NCBI GenBank assembly: GCA_023014485.1
Contig: JAJOZX010001735.1
Span: 467,001 to 531,000, forward strand
Length of the DNA: 64,000 bases
DNA from: Bathynomus jamesi
Lineage: Eukaryota > Arthropoda > Malacostraca > Isopoda > Cirolanidae
Direction of reading: 5' to 3'
Part shown: piece by piece, positions 43,730 to 53,009 of the stretch
Layout of the letters: each line of letters starts with the position of its first letter
How positions within the stretch are numbered: the first letter of the stretch is position 1
Notes under the pieces: model-generated
The model's input: only the letters and a program-made list of their open reading frames with translations
What the model was told of the DNA's origin: nothing
The model's database searches: none
Program-made: the position numbers and the translations under genes

Positions 43730-46311
43730 TCAGGATCGACCTGCGGTCGACCCCTCTGCAGCATCCCGCCTCATTTGCGAGATTTGGTGAATGAGGGGAT
43801 TGCTGCCTGATCTCCCCCTGCCCTCGTAGCCAGCCACGCATGGTTGGTCAGGGATTTTGCACAGGAATCTGTCCAGCTGGTTCTTGAAGTTATTCAGGTC
43901 GGTGTGCTGGAGATTCCTCACTTGTTTTGGAAGGACATTGAAAAGCTTTGGGCCCCGTATTCTGAGGGTATTTTCCATCCTCGTTTTCATGGCTTCTTGT
44001 CCCACCGCAGCTAGGACCGTACAAAATCTGCCTCTTCTCTCATTCCAGTTTGTTTCTATTTCATTTCTGAGGTTAGGGACAGAGCCCTCAAGTATGTTCC
44101 ATATGTATATTATTGTGTACCGCTCTCGCCTTCTTTCAAGAGAGTAGAGTTCCAGGGATTGTAGTCGAGACCAGTAGTCTTCACCTTCCGTTTCCTCTAT
44201 CTTAGACGTAAAAGTCCTTTGTATAGCTTCAATGTTCGCAATGTCTCTTTTTCTGTGTGGACTTGTGAGTACTGAGCAATACTCAATTATTGGTAGGACT
44301 AGACTCTTCCATAATTTGAGCATGATGTTTGCTTTTCTGCTGCGGAAACTCCTCCAGATGATTCCCATTGTTTTTCTAGCCGTTGTGATTTTGATTTTAT
44401 AGTGCTCTCTGAATTTTGCATCCGACGACATTATTACTCCAAGATCCCTGACTTGTGGATTTGGTGTTATCTGTTTGGCTTGCATAGTTTTGTACCCTTT
44501 TTTCTGTAGCTCTTTGTTATTACTATATCTTAGAAGTTGGAATTTTCCTTCGTTGAACTTCATATTGTTGTCTTCTGCCCACTGGAATAATGTTTCAATG
44601 TCGTTTTGTAATTTTCTTATGTCATCTTCGTTCAGTATTTCCTTACATGTCTTTGTGTCATCTGCGAAGCATGATACAATACTGTCCTTAATATCTGCAT
44701 CAATATCTGCAATCATTATTATGAACAGCAAGGGAGCTAATACTGTCCCTTGTGGGACAGAGCTCACAACTTCCGAGACTTCCAATTTAACTCCGTTTAC
44801 CACCACTCTTTGTGTTCTTTGTGTTCTTTGTGTCAGGAAATTAAATATCCACCTTCCTAGCTTTCCAGTAATTCCTGTATTCTTAAGTTTGTGTGCTATG
44901 ATTCCATGGTCACATTTAGCGAAGGCTTTAGCAAAGTCCGTATATATTAAATCAATGTTTAGTCCTCGACAAAATGTTTCTAATATTTTCTCCTGGTGGT
45001 CTAGTAGCTGTGACAGGCATGATCTTCCCGCCCTGAAGCCATGTTGATTTGGGTTGTATAAGTCTTTTTCTTGTAGGTAGTAGGTAATTTTGCCTCTAAT
45101 TATGCGTTCAAAACACTTTATAAGGTGTGAGGTGAGAGCCACTGGCCGATAATTTTTGGGCATTGCTCTGTTACCACCTTTAAATAGGGGTGCAATGTTC
45201 GCGTTCTTTAAGGGGAGTGGAATTCGTCCTGTGTCGAGTGATTTCCTCCATAGTAAGTATAGAGGTTTTGCAATACTCTTTTGCATTTCTTTAGAAATGT
45301 GGCACTCCATCTGTCTGGCCCTAGCGCTAAATTGTCTCGCATCTGTGATAAGGCCGTAATTACATCTCCTTCCGTGAACTCGAAGTCCATTAATAGGTTT
45401 GTGCAGGAATTTGTTCTTGGTTGATCTGTATCTGTGTCGAAAAATTCGTCTGGGTTTTCCACTTCCATCTCGGACTTAGGGGTGCTAAACACAGATTTAA
45501 ATTGTTCCCTAAGCAGTTCACTTATTTCTTTCGGGTCATTGGTGTATTCGGCCTCCCCGTCTATCAACGGTCCAATACTCTCCTTACACTGCATTTTTCT
45601 TTTGACAAACGTGTAGAAGTATTTTGCTTTATTTTTTATGTTTTCTGCTACCTTGTTTTCCTCCTTGTTTGTCTTATGTATAAATGTTTGCTTTAGGTCC
45701 ATTTCTATTTCGCCAAGTTTCCTCTCTAGTTTGAGTCTCTTTGCATCAGTTCTGCATCTGTGGAGATGTTTTACGGTTTGTCTTCGTTGCCTGAATAGTG
45801 TCCTGATTTTCCTCTCGAGCTTGCTTCGTTTTCTTGCCTGTCTCTCTGGAATATGTTTCAGTATTATAGGTTTGGTTTCAGTCTCTATTATACATAGTAT
45901 TTCTTGTGGAGTCTTCTCATGAAGTAGCAATTCCCAATTTATCTCCCTTAAATCTTTATTTACGTTTTCCCAATTTACTTTCTTTGAATTTATGTTTAAG
46001 CCTTCAAATATTCCATCTGCCTCTCTAAGATGCGTTGTCAGACCTCTGGGTGCTAACTTCAATTGTATATCAATGAGGTTATGGTGGGAGAACTTTGTGT
46101 GCATTACTTTTTTATTTATTATTATCTCGTTGTTATTTGTCCAGGTTAAATCCAAAACGTTCTCCTTTCTCGTGGCTTCACAGATTTCCTGCGAAAGGGC
46201 GTAATGTTCCATAATATCTAATAGCATTGTTGCTTGGGTTTTATCATCTTTAGTAATGTTGCCATGAAACTTCTCAACATATATAACTTCGCCATTTTTC
46301 TTCCATGATAT
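43730..46311 (-). pseudogene. LINE ORF, endonuclease C terminus plus reverse transcriptase
   Basis: Copies LINE RNA into DNA at a nicked target. The upstream frame (46311-45208) holds VLDLTWTNNNEI and the TKFSHHNLI end of an APE-type endonuclease, then a linker. The overlapping second frame (45310-43730, 526 codons) carries reverse transcriptase motifs: NYRPVALTSHLIKCFERII, NQHGFRAGRSCLSQLLDH, IYTDFAKAF, VPQGTVLAPLLF and FADDTK with both catalytic Asp. A C-terminal extension contains ERRRERYTIIYIWNILEG. A single frameshift near 45270 separates the two frames. Apart from that shift and the gypsy insertion it is open, so it is young. Confidence 0.85.
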
Positions 46312-46772
46312 TGTAGTGAATACTCTTATTTTAGTTTCAAGATAAATGTTAATTTTACCGTCTTGAATTTCGGAATAGTATAAATTCATTTTAAATTAGT
46401 TACCCCATTATAATTCAATTGTGAACCACATTAATACTAATTTATGTATACTATATTATTTTATTATATGTAAACATAATTAATTATATATCACAATTGT
46501 CAGTTAATTATTTATATTCAAATATATTTTAATCTAATACCATGTCCATTTTACAAATAAAAATAGAAAACCAAAGGTTATATTTTCCACCTTTGGTACT
46601 GTCGTAGTTTCGCCTAACGGACTCAATACGGCTAGTGAGATAATCACTGGTTGGCACTTAACTAGCGGCAGTGCTATGGCTACATCATCCAGGTTAACCT
46701 ATACCGGATAGATGCGCTACGGTCCCAAGCCGTAGCTTGCCTAGGCCAACGACGACGACGACGAAACCAACA
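46312..46772 (+). repeat. 5' LTR (461 bp)
   Basis: Begins TGTAGTGAATACTC and ends AACCAACA. By eye it differs from the 3' LTR at about six small indels and no substitutions. The antisense open frame across its start is shared with the 3' LTR and is not a gene. Confidence 0.95.
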
Positions 46773-46803
46773 ATTGATGACCCCGGAGCTGGATTACCCT
46801 TTT

Positions 46804-47015
46804 ACCCGAACGACTAGGATTAGACTGTAACGTCGTTCGTGCCCATCACCCCCTTCACCCGAACGACTAGGACTAGACTGTAATGTCGTTCGTGCCCATC
46901 ACCCCTTCACCCGAACGACTAGGACCAGACTGTAACGTCGTTCGTGCCCATCACCCCTTCACCCGAGCGACTAGGACCAGACTGTAATGTCGCTCGTGCC
47001 CTCTGCCCCTCACCC
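46804..47015 (+). repeat. 52-bp tandem hairpin array in the gypsy leader
   Basis: Four tandem copies begin near 46804, 46857, 46909 and 46961. Each contains CGAACGAC, a ~17-base loop and GTCGTTCG, an 8-bp stem. In the fourth copy both strands changed together (CGAGCGAC and GTCGCTCG), preserving pairing. In the genomic RNA leader such a structure could act in packaging, dimerisation or translation; its role is inference. Confidence 0.85.
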
Positions 47016-47109
47016 CTGCCCGTGCGCTCTGTGCCTGCGCTCGTCTCAACCTCCACTCCTTCGTTGGGAACTTGTCGTCTTGCTTGTACGTTAGCAAGCA
47101 TAGGAGAAG

Positions 47110-47883
47110 ATGCCTGACGACGCTGGTGCCATCTCCCACTTGAGCGTAAAGCTCCCCGTCTTCTGGCCGGGTGATCCATTTATTTGGTTCCACCAAGTGG
47201 AATCACAATTCAACTTGGGAAGGATCACCACTAGCAGGACGAAATACGATCATGTTTTGTCCTCTCTACCAGCGAGCATCATCTCTGAAGTCCGTGACGT
47301 CATCGTATCTCCTTCCACGAGTGAGGACCCGTACAACGATCTGAAGTCTGCCATCCTGCGCCGCACCACTGTCTCCGAGCATGAGAAACTACATCAGTTA
47401 ATCTCAAAAGAAGAACTTGGAGACCGTAAGCCCACTCAAATGCTGAGGGCTATGCAGTGCGCTCTAGGCGAACGCGCACAAACCTTCGATAAGGACATCT
47501 TTAGACAGTTGTTCTTGCAGAAACTTCCTCCATCAGCTCAGCGTGTCTTGGCCACTATGGATCCTGCTACTCCAGTTGATAAACTAGCAGAAACTGCCGT
47601 CAAAGTAGTGGAGATTGACACAGCTCCGGTCAACAACGTGAACACACAATCGGAACTGGAGTTGAAAGTGGAAGCGTTAAGTCAACAACTCAACCACGTT
47701 TGTTCTCTGCTACAAAATCAACGGCAAAGAAGCCATTCTCGGTCAAGATTTACGAAGAGGCATCGTTCGAGTTCCGGGAAGACTGCTTCTACCACGCGAA
47801 ATTTGGAAAGAAGGCTAGGAAGTGCATCTCCCCTTGCAATTTTTCGTCGGAAAACCCCAGCAGCGAGTCCTAATGGCGTCTAG
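47110..47883 (+). CDS. Gypsy gag (capsid/nucleocapsid), frameshifted at its 3' end
   Basis: The structural protein that forms the retrotransposon particle. The ATG at 47110 opens LSVKLPVFWPGDPFIWFHQV, a typical gag start in arthropod gypsy elements. Capsid-type sequence follows (SEHEKLHQLISKEELGDRKP, LFLQKLPPSAQRVLATM). The predicted nucleocapsid part (CFYHAKFGKKARKC...PC) lies in a different frame from about 47781. The frame as printed therefore ends in unrelated residues (HRSSSGKTAS to SPNGV). A one-base loss near 47770-47783 would explain this. Confidence 0.85.
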   Translation: MPDDAGAISHLSVKLPVFWPGDPFIWFHQVESQFNLGRITTSRTKYDHVLSSLPASIISEVRDVIVSPSTSEDPYNDLKSAILRRTTVSEHEKLHQLISKEELGDRKPTQMLRAMQCALGERAQTFDKDIFRQLFLQKLPPSAQRVLATMDPATPVDKLAETAVKVVEIDTAPVNNVNTQSELELKVEALSQQLNHVCSLLQNQRQRSHSRSRFTKRHRSSSGKTASTTRNLERRLGSASPLAIFRRKTPAASPNGV

Positions 47884-48069
47884 TACTCGCACTGCCAACC
47901 TGTTATTCATAAAGGACAGGAACTCTGGTGTCAATTTCTTGGTCGATACGGAGCGTCAGTCAGTGTATTCCCTCAAAAATCTGGTCATAAGCACTCGGAA
48001 TCTCCGCCTCTATACGCTGCTAACGGTTCACGCATACCCACGTACGGTACTCAGTCGCGTGAACTAAAC
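47781..48069 (+). pseudogene. Gypsy nucleocapsid/protease segment, broken across frames
   Basis: A Cys/His-rich nucleocapsid-type stretch occupies one frame to about 47872. From about 47860 a second frame reads [21 protein letters not shown], the start of an aspartic protease. Directly after the Asp-Thr pair of the active site (about 47950) the frame changes again; the continuation lies in the pol frame. Each change fits loss of one base, and three losses return to the gag frame. This suggests one original gag-pol frame. Decay and assembly error are both possible. Confidence 0.7.
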
Positions 48070-50898
48070 TTGGGCCTTCACCGATCCTTCAAGTGGATTT
48101 TCATCTGTGCTCAAGTGCGGCATCCCATAATCGGCGCTGACTTCCTCCAGCATTTCAAACTCCTGGTGGATCTTGACAAGCGACGCTTATGCGACCAGGC
48201 CACACTGCTTTCTGTTCTTGCCAAACAGGTTGCCCTTCCGGACGCCTCGAACTCTGCACTTTCCCTCGTTCCCCCTAATTCCATGTACCAGTGCCTTTTC
48301 CAGCGATATCCAGGAATTCTTCAACCAATGCAGATGGGTGATACCATTAAGCACACCATTACCCATCACATTACAACAAAAGGTCCCCCTGTGTTTGCAA
48401 AACCCAGACGTCTTGCCCCGGACAAACTGAAAGCTGCCAAATCGGAATTCCAGCTTATGCTGGATCTTGGGATAATAAGACCTTCCAAAAGCAGTTGGTC
48501 CTCTCCCCTACACCTGGTCCAGAAGAAGTCAGGAGACTGGAGACCATGTGGCGATTACCGGTTTTTGAATTCGACAACCATCCCGGACCGATATCCGGTA
48601 CCAAATGTCCAAGACTTTACTTCTCTTCTCCACGGCAAATCTATCTTCAGTAAAATAGACCTTGTTAAGGCTTTCCACCACATTCCCGTAGAGCCTTCGG
48701 ATATTCCCAAGACTGCAGTTTGTACACCATTTGGGTTATTCGAATTTTTGAAGATGCCGTTCGGGCTACGGAATGCTGCGCAAACCTTTCAGAGGTTTAT
48801 AGATGAGGTCACCAGAGGCTTAGACTTTGTTTATGCCTACATCGATGATTTGCTTGTGGCCAGCTCAACGGAAGAGGAACATAAGGAACATCTTTCACTC
48901 CTCTTTCAACGCTTAGAACAATACGGTGTTACTATTAATGCATCTAAATGTGTGTTTGCACAGCCAACCTTGGAATTTCTTGGTCACACGATTTCGCAGC
49001 ACGGAATTACCCCCCTTCAGGACAAGTGTGAAGTGATAAAAAATTACCCAATGCCAAATAATCAGCGTGAGTTACGTCGGTTTCTAGGTTTGGTAAATTA
49101 TTACCACAAGTTCATTAAAAACTGTGCCAGTGTTCTTGCTCCTCTACACGCTATGATCACACACAAACGCAAGATAACGAAATTGGTATGGTGTAGCGAT
49201 AGTTTACAGGCGTTCGACAATGCCAAAAATGCTATCAATAGTGCATTGTCTCTGTCATTTCCTATCAGTGATGCCCCCCTAACTCTGACGGTCGATGCAT
49301 CAGATGTTGCGATCGGTGGAGTGTTGGAACAAACCATTAACGGTCAACAAGCACCCATCGCGTTTTACTCGAAAAAGCTGCAGCCAGCCCAAACGCGTTA
49401 TAGTGCTTTCGGACGTGAACTTCTTGCTATTTACTTAAACGTGAAGCATTTTCAACATTTCCTTGAAGGCCGAGAGTTTTGTGTTTTTACCGACCACAAA
49501 CCTTTGGTCACTGTCTTCAATAAAAACAGCTGTAACCACTCTCCCAGAGTCATCAGGCAACTTGATTATATCTCGCAATTTACCACAGATATCCGCCACA
49601 TCAAAGGTGTCTTGAACACTCCAGCGGATGCACTTTCAAGAGTAGAGATTACTTCTGTTACCCTCAGCTCTACACTGTGGAATGCTATTGCACAGGATCA
49701 AGATAAGGATACGGAACTACAAGACCTGCTCAGAGAAGACTCCACTCACTCACTTTCCCTCAAGAAAATGAGTATGCCAGGATTGTCTGTGCCCCTCTAT
49801 TGCGACGTATCAACAGCTGCTATTCGCCCTTATGTCCCTCCATGTCACAGAAAAGCAGTCTTCACGGATCTTCATAAGCCCTCCCATCCTGGTATCCGTG
49901 CTTCGCAACACCTGGTTACCTCTCGCTTTGTTTGGCCCTCGATGCGGAAGGATGTCAAACATTGGACCAAAACGTGCCTTGCCTGCCAGCGTGCCAAAGT
50001 CCAAAGGCACACCAGGTCCCCCTTTGACGCATTTCCGCCCCCATCCCAGCGATTTGAGGTAATTCATGTAGACATTGTTGGCCCTCTTCCAGTGATTCAA
50101 GGCCAACGTTATCTGCTCACCTGTCTCGACCGCTTTTCCAGATGGCCTGAAGCCATTCCACTTCCTGATATCCAAGCGGAAACTGTTGCAAGAGCCTTTC
50201 TTCATGGATGGGTATCAAGATTTGGATTGCCGACAAAAGTCATCACTGACCAAGGTCGCCAATTTGAGTCTTCGCTTTGGAAGAAGTTTACCAGCTTGTT
50301 GGGTACAGTACATGCGCATACCTGTGCGTATCATCCGCAAGCTAACGGCCTCGTCGAACGCTTCCATCGCCAGCTGAAGTCATCCCTTATGTGTCACGAA
50401 GACTCCCATTGGATGGATAAGCTTCCACTCGTTTTGCTTGGTATTCGCTCTGCATTTAAGAGTGATCTGAAGACTACAGCGGCTGAACTAGTCTATGGAA
50501 CAACACTGCGGCTACCAGGTGGCTACTTCACTGCAGGGGATAAGTCATGTGATCCTACGGAATTCGCTCAAACACTTTCCTCTCACATGCAGTCCCTTCA
50601 GCCTGTTCCCCCTCGATTGACTAGCCAACAGAACATCTTTGTTTCCCCAGCCCTCCAATCTTGCACCCATGTTTTCGTGCGTGTACCTGTCCCAAAACGG
50701 CCTCTCCAATGTCCATATGACGGACCCTATGAAGTTCTCCGACGTACGCGCAAATCATTTCTCATCCAGCGCGGTTCCAAGGTCGACAAGGTTTCTATCG
50801 ATCGTCTTAAGCCTGCGTTTTTGGAATCAACCTTAAGTGAGGTACATGTAGCTACCAAAAAGGTCCAGAGGAAATCAGTGTCGTTCGGAACTCTTTGA
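48070..50898 (+). CDS. Gypsy pol: reverse transcriptase, RNase H and integrase
   Basis: An open frame of about 940 codons. The reverse transcriptase has [12 protein letters not shown] and the YIDD box (about residues 257-260). RNase H has [12 protein letters not shown] and FTDHKPL. Integrase has an HHCC-type zinc site ([10 protein letters not shown]...CLACQRAKV), then catalytic residues in [19 protein letters not shown] and [10 protein letters not shown], and a C-terminal GPYEVLRR module. All catalytic residues are present and no stop interrupts them. The first in-frame codon shown is not an ATG; the protein is expected to be cut from a gag-pol precursor. The gag and integrase style suggests a Mag-like lineage, tentatively. 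Confidence 0.93.
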   Translation: MGLHRSFKWIFICAQVRHPIIGADFLQHFKLLVDLDKRRLCDQATLLSVLAKQVALPDASNSALSLVPPNSMYQCLFQRYPGILQPMQMGDTIKHTITHHITTKGPPVFAKPRRLAPDKLKAAKSEFQLMLDLGIIRPSKSSWSSPLHLVQKKSGDWRPCGDYRFLNSTTIPDRYPVPNVQDFTSLLHGKSIFSKIDLVKAFHHIPVEPSDIPKTAVCTPFGLFEFLKMPFGLRNAAQTFQRFIDEVTRGLDFVYAYIDDLLVASSTEEEHKEHLSLLFQRLEQYGVTINASKCVFAQPTLEFLGHTISQHGITPLQDKCEVIKNYPMPNNQRELRRFLGLVNYYHKFIKNCASVLAPLHAMITHKRKITKLVWCSDSLQAFDNAKNAINSALSLSFPISDAPLTLTVDASDVAIGGVLEQTINGQQAPIAFYSKKLQPAQTRYSAFGRELLAIYLNVKHFQHFLEGREFCVFTDHKPLVTVFNKNSCNHSPRVIRQLDYISQFTTDIRHIKGVLNTPADALSRVEITSVTLSSTLWNAIAQDQDKDTELQDLLREDSTHSLSLKKMSMPGLSVPLYCDVSTAAIRPYVPPCHRKAVFTDLHKPSHPGIRASQHLVTSRFVWPSMRKDVKHWTKTCLACQRAKVQRHTRSPFDAFPPPSQRFEVIHVDIVGPLPVIQGQRYLLTCLDRFSRWPEAIPLPDIQAETVARAFLHGWVSRFGLPTKVITDQGRQFESSLWKKFTSLLGTVHAHTCAYHPQANGLVERFHRQLKSSLMCHEDSHWMDKLPLVLLGIRSAFKSDLKTTAAELVYGTTLRLPGGYFTAGDKSCDPTEFAQTLSSHMQSLQPVPPRLTSQQNIFVSPALQSCTHVFVRVPVPKRPLQCPYDGPYEVLRRTRKSFLIQRGSKVDKVSIDRLKPAFLESTLSEVHVATKKVQRKSVSFGTL

Positions 50899-50907
50899 AC
50901 TTCCTCT

Positions 50908-50921
50908 CTGGTGGGGGAGTG
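50908..50921 (+). promoter_or_regulatory. Polypurine tract of the gypsy element
   Basis: GGTGGGGGAGTG lies immediately before the 3' LTR, where the plus-strand DNA primer of an LTR retrotransposon is expected. The corresponding primer-binding site after the 5' LTR (near 46773) could not be matched to a tRNA. Confidence 0.7.
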
Positions 50922-51387
50922 TGTAGTGAATACTCTTATTTTAGTTTCAAGATAAATGTTAATTTTACCGTCTTGAATTTCGGAATAGTATAAATTCATT
51001 TTAAATTAGTTACCCCATTATAATTCAATTGTGAACCACATTAATACTAATTTTATGTATACTATATTATTTTATTATATGTAACATAATTAATTATATA
51101 TCACAATTGTCAGTTAATTATTTATATTCAAATATTTATTTTAATCTAATACCATGTCCATTTTACAAATAAATAATAGAAAACCAAAGGTTATATTTTC
51201 CACCTTTGGTACTGTCGTAGTTTCGCCTAACGGACTCAATACGGCTAGTGAGATAATCACTGGTTGGCACTTAACTAGCGGCAGTGCTTATGGCTACATC
51301 ATCCAGGTTAACCTATACCGGATAGATGCGCTACGGTCCCAAGCCGTAGCTTGCCTAGGCCAACGACGACGACGACGTAAACCAACA
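50922..51387 (+). repeat. 3' LTR (466 bp)
   Basis: Starts TGTAGTGAATACTC, ends AACCAACA, and is followed by the ATAT target duplication. It differs from the 5' LTR only by small indels, for example one extra T near 51053 and an extra T in GCTTATGG. Confidence 0.95.
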
Positions 51388-52080
51388 ATATGAATGGGAA
51401 ATTAAAATCTCCGAAAATTAGAATATTTGTTGCTGGAGTTTCAAGTAATTTTAATATGTTTTCTATGTCATTTGTAGCAAATTGGAATTCACTTTTTGTG
51501 GTGTTTGGTGGTCTGTAGATGTTCATAATGGTTAGGTTCAGTTCTTTTACTTCTAATATAATAACTTCAACTGTGCTGTTTGATTTGTTTACCTTCACTT
51601 CACATGTGTGTGTGTTTTTCACGTAGATACAACACCCTCCCCTCGTCTAGCCACTCTATCTGCTCTGTGTGTGTTGTAGTCCAGCAATGCTATTTCAGTA
51701 TTCTCGATGCAGTTTCCACAGCCTTTTTCGCACTTATATAAGTGTGTTTCCGTTAGGCATATGATATCTATGCTGGTTTCCGTAGCTAAATTTTGCAAGT
51801 ATTGTAATTTGCAGTCTGCATGGTCCGTAAAGTTGCAGTTTGGTCCGAACCTGCACTTCCCATTCCTCATCATATAGAGGCATTTTGTGGGGTGATTGTA
51901 TATGCAGTTTGAGTCATATTTACACGCACTATTTTATAATATTCGCATATGGCCTGTCGTTTAAATTCCCTCTGAGTCTTATGTGATTCGATTTCCTTCT
52001 TCTGCTCCGCCACCACTTCTTCCCTACTCAGTGGGGTTGTTTTCTTCGGCGTGTATTTCGTATTTCCCCCTATATGCTAC
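51388..52080 (-). pseudogene. LINE ORF, CCCH-like fingers and endonuclease N terminus
   Basis: Read on the minus strand from about 52075. A charged segment (REEVVAEQKKEIESHKTQRE) is followed by two CCCH-like zinc fingers (CEYYK...CKYDSNCIYNH and CLYMMRNGKCRFGPNCNF). An APE-type endonuclease follows, with DIICLTETHL, NIYRPPN and LIFGDFNFPF. The frame is interrupted near 51625-51640 and near 51925. The gypsy insertion falls right after the GDFN motif. A nucleic-acid-binding finger region ahead of the endonuclease may serve RNA binding (inference). Confidence 0.8.
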
Positions 52081-52243
52081 TTAATCATAATTCAAAAGAT
52101 AATTTTTGGGGAGGGGGCCCCAAAAATATCAAGATTTTGATAAGGGTCTGCAGTACAAAAAAGGTTGAGGAACGCTGATCTAGGAGACCACGTGACAGTA
52201 TTTCGCGTGATCTCCTACGCACACCTCACCGGTTAAGTGTTAA

Positions 52244-52416
52244 TTAAACTATCTGCAATCGTGTTCCGTAGCACAAATGGTGCATACAGCTGCTGACACA
52301 ATTTTCTCGCATTTTTTGTAAACCAAATTAAAAATATAAGAGGCTTTAGAGGCGCAACTTTGAAAGCAAAGGGGTTAAGGGGGTTATAAATTATTAGGTC
52401 TTTCATATGAATATTG
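52244..52416. other. Short spacer
   Basis: Nothing recognised between the nested stack and the next MITE-A copy. Confidence 0.4.
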
Positions 52417-52618
52417 GGGTCACCTAAAGATCAGGGCCCCCAGCCTTCTTCAGTTAGCATTATAAGACTAAGTAACGAAAATATCAAGACTTAACCTAAC
52501 AATCGTTAGATCAACTGTACGCCCTTGACCACTGGTTAGGTTAATCGTGATATTTTCGTTAGTTAGCCTTATAAGGCTAACTAACGAAGGCTGGGGGGCC
52601 CTGATCTTCAGGTGATCC
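52417..52618. mobile_element. MITE-A copy 6
   Basis: The ends GGGGTCACCTAAAGATCAGG and complement (ATCTTCAGGTGATCC) bound a 202-bp hairpin. It shows more arm mismatches than other copies (AGCATTATAAGACTAAGTAA), so it is older. Confidence 0.85.
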
Positions 52619-53009
52619 GAAGTTTGATCGAGTAGCCTAAAAATACTTTTAAATAGACCTATTTGTAATATCTTCGAACCGAAGTGACAGTGATTTTCTG
52701 TATTCGTTATCACTGGGAACAAAATTTCAACATTCAATTATTTTCAGTTCGACTACAGAACAGTATGTTACGTTTCACGAAATCATACTGATATTTTTTA
52801 TCACACTTTTAATATAAAATACAGAATTTGTAATGTCATTGTTACATTTTAGAAATTTAATTTTCTTCTCTTGAACTGTGAATGTATCATTCTAAGCAAA
52901 ATGTATTTTAATCAGGTATTTTATTTTAATCAGGTATTTACTGGACCTTTTAATAATTTTTTTTATATTCTTCTATATAGGTGATGAAAACAGGTTTCCA
53001 AATTACTGG
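52619..53009. other. AT-rich spacer
   Basis: No gene or repeat recognised. Confidence 0.4.

Larger units (their letters stand above)
46312..51387 (+). mobile_element. Ty3/gypsy LTR retrotransposon (5,076 bp)
   Basis: Order: LTR, leader with hairpin repeats, gag, protease, reverse transcriptase, RNase H, integrase, polypurine tract, LTR. It is flanked by ATAT on both sides (46308-46311 and 51388-51391), the 4-bp duplication expected of this group. It sits within the endonuclease of a LINE on the opposite strand. The LTRs are near-identical, so the insertion is recent. Confidence 0.95.
43690..52085 (-). mobile_element. CR1/jockey-like LINE, split by a Ty3/gypsy insertion
   Basis: Minus-strand order: CCCH-finger region and endonuclease (52080-51388), then after the gypsy insertion the rest of the endonuclease, linker and reverse transcriptase (46311-43730). 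Removing the gypsy element and one ATAT copy rejoins the endonuclease reading frame exactly. The 5' end is probably truncated, as is usual for LINEs. No poly-A tail was located at the 3' end. Confidence 0.85.
43320..52177. mobile_element. hAT-type element interrupted by a LINE
   Basis: The left end CAGCGGTTCTCAACAGGGGG and right end AGGTTGAGGAACGCTG are inverted and resemble Charlie-type hAT termini. Flanking 8-mers ATTTAGGA (43312-43319) and ATCTAGGA (52178-52185) match at seven of eight. The element itself is about 43320-43690 plus about 52085-52177 and has no transposase. Confidence 0.75.
43289..52243. mobile_element. piggyBac-like MITE, outermost shell of a four-level nest
   Basis: The left end (TTAG then CCTTTAACTGGTGAGGGTG) and the right end (CACACCTCACCGGTTAAGTG then TTAA) are inverted copies. 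They match the uninterrupted element at 57229-57319, which has TTAA at both ends. Everything between 43320 and 52177 is a later insertion into it. Confidence 0.75.

Noticed and set aside
44475..45047. 190-codon plus-strand open frame
   Set aside because: It is antisense to the LINE reverse transcriptase and has no domain of its own.
45208..46389. First ~26 residues of the minus-strand frame as a LINE N terminus
   Set aside because: These residues come from the gypsy LTR (the same peptide appears at 50999); LINE coding begins only at 46311.
49810..50205. 131-codon minus-strand open frame
   Set aside because: It is antisense to the gypsy integrase region and has no recognisable product.
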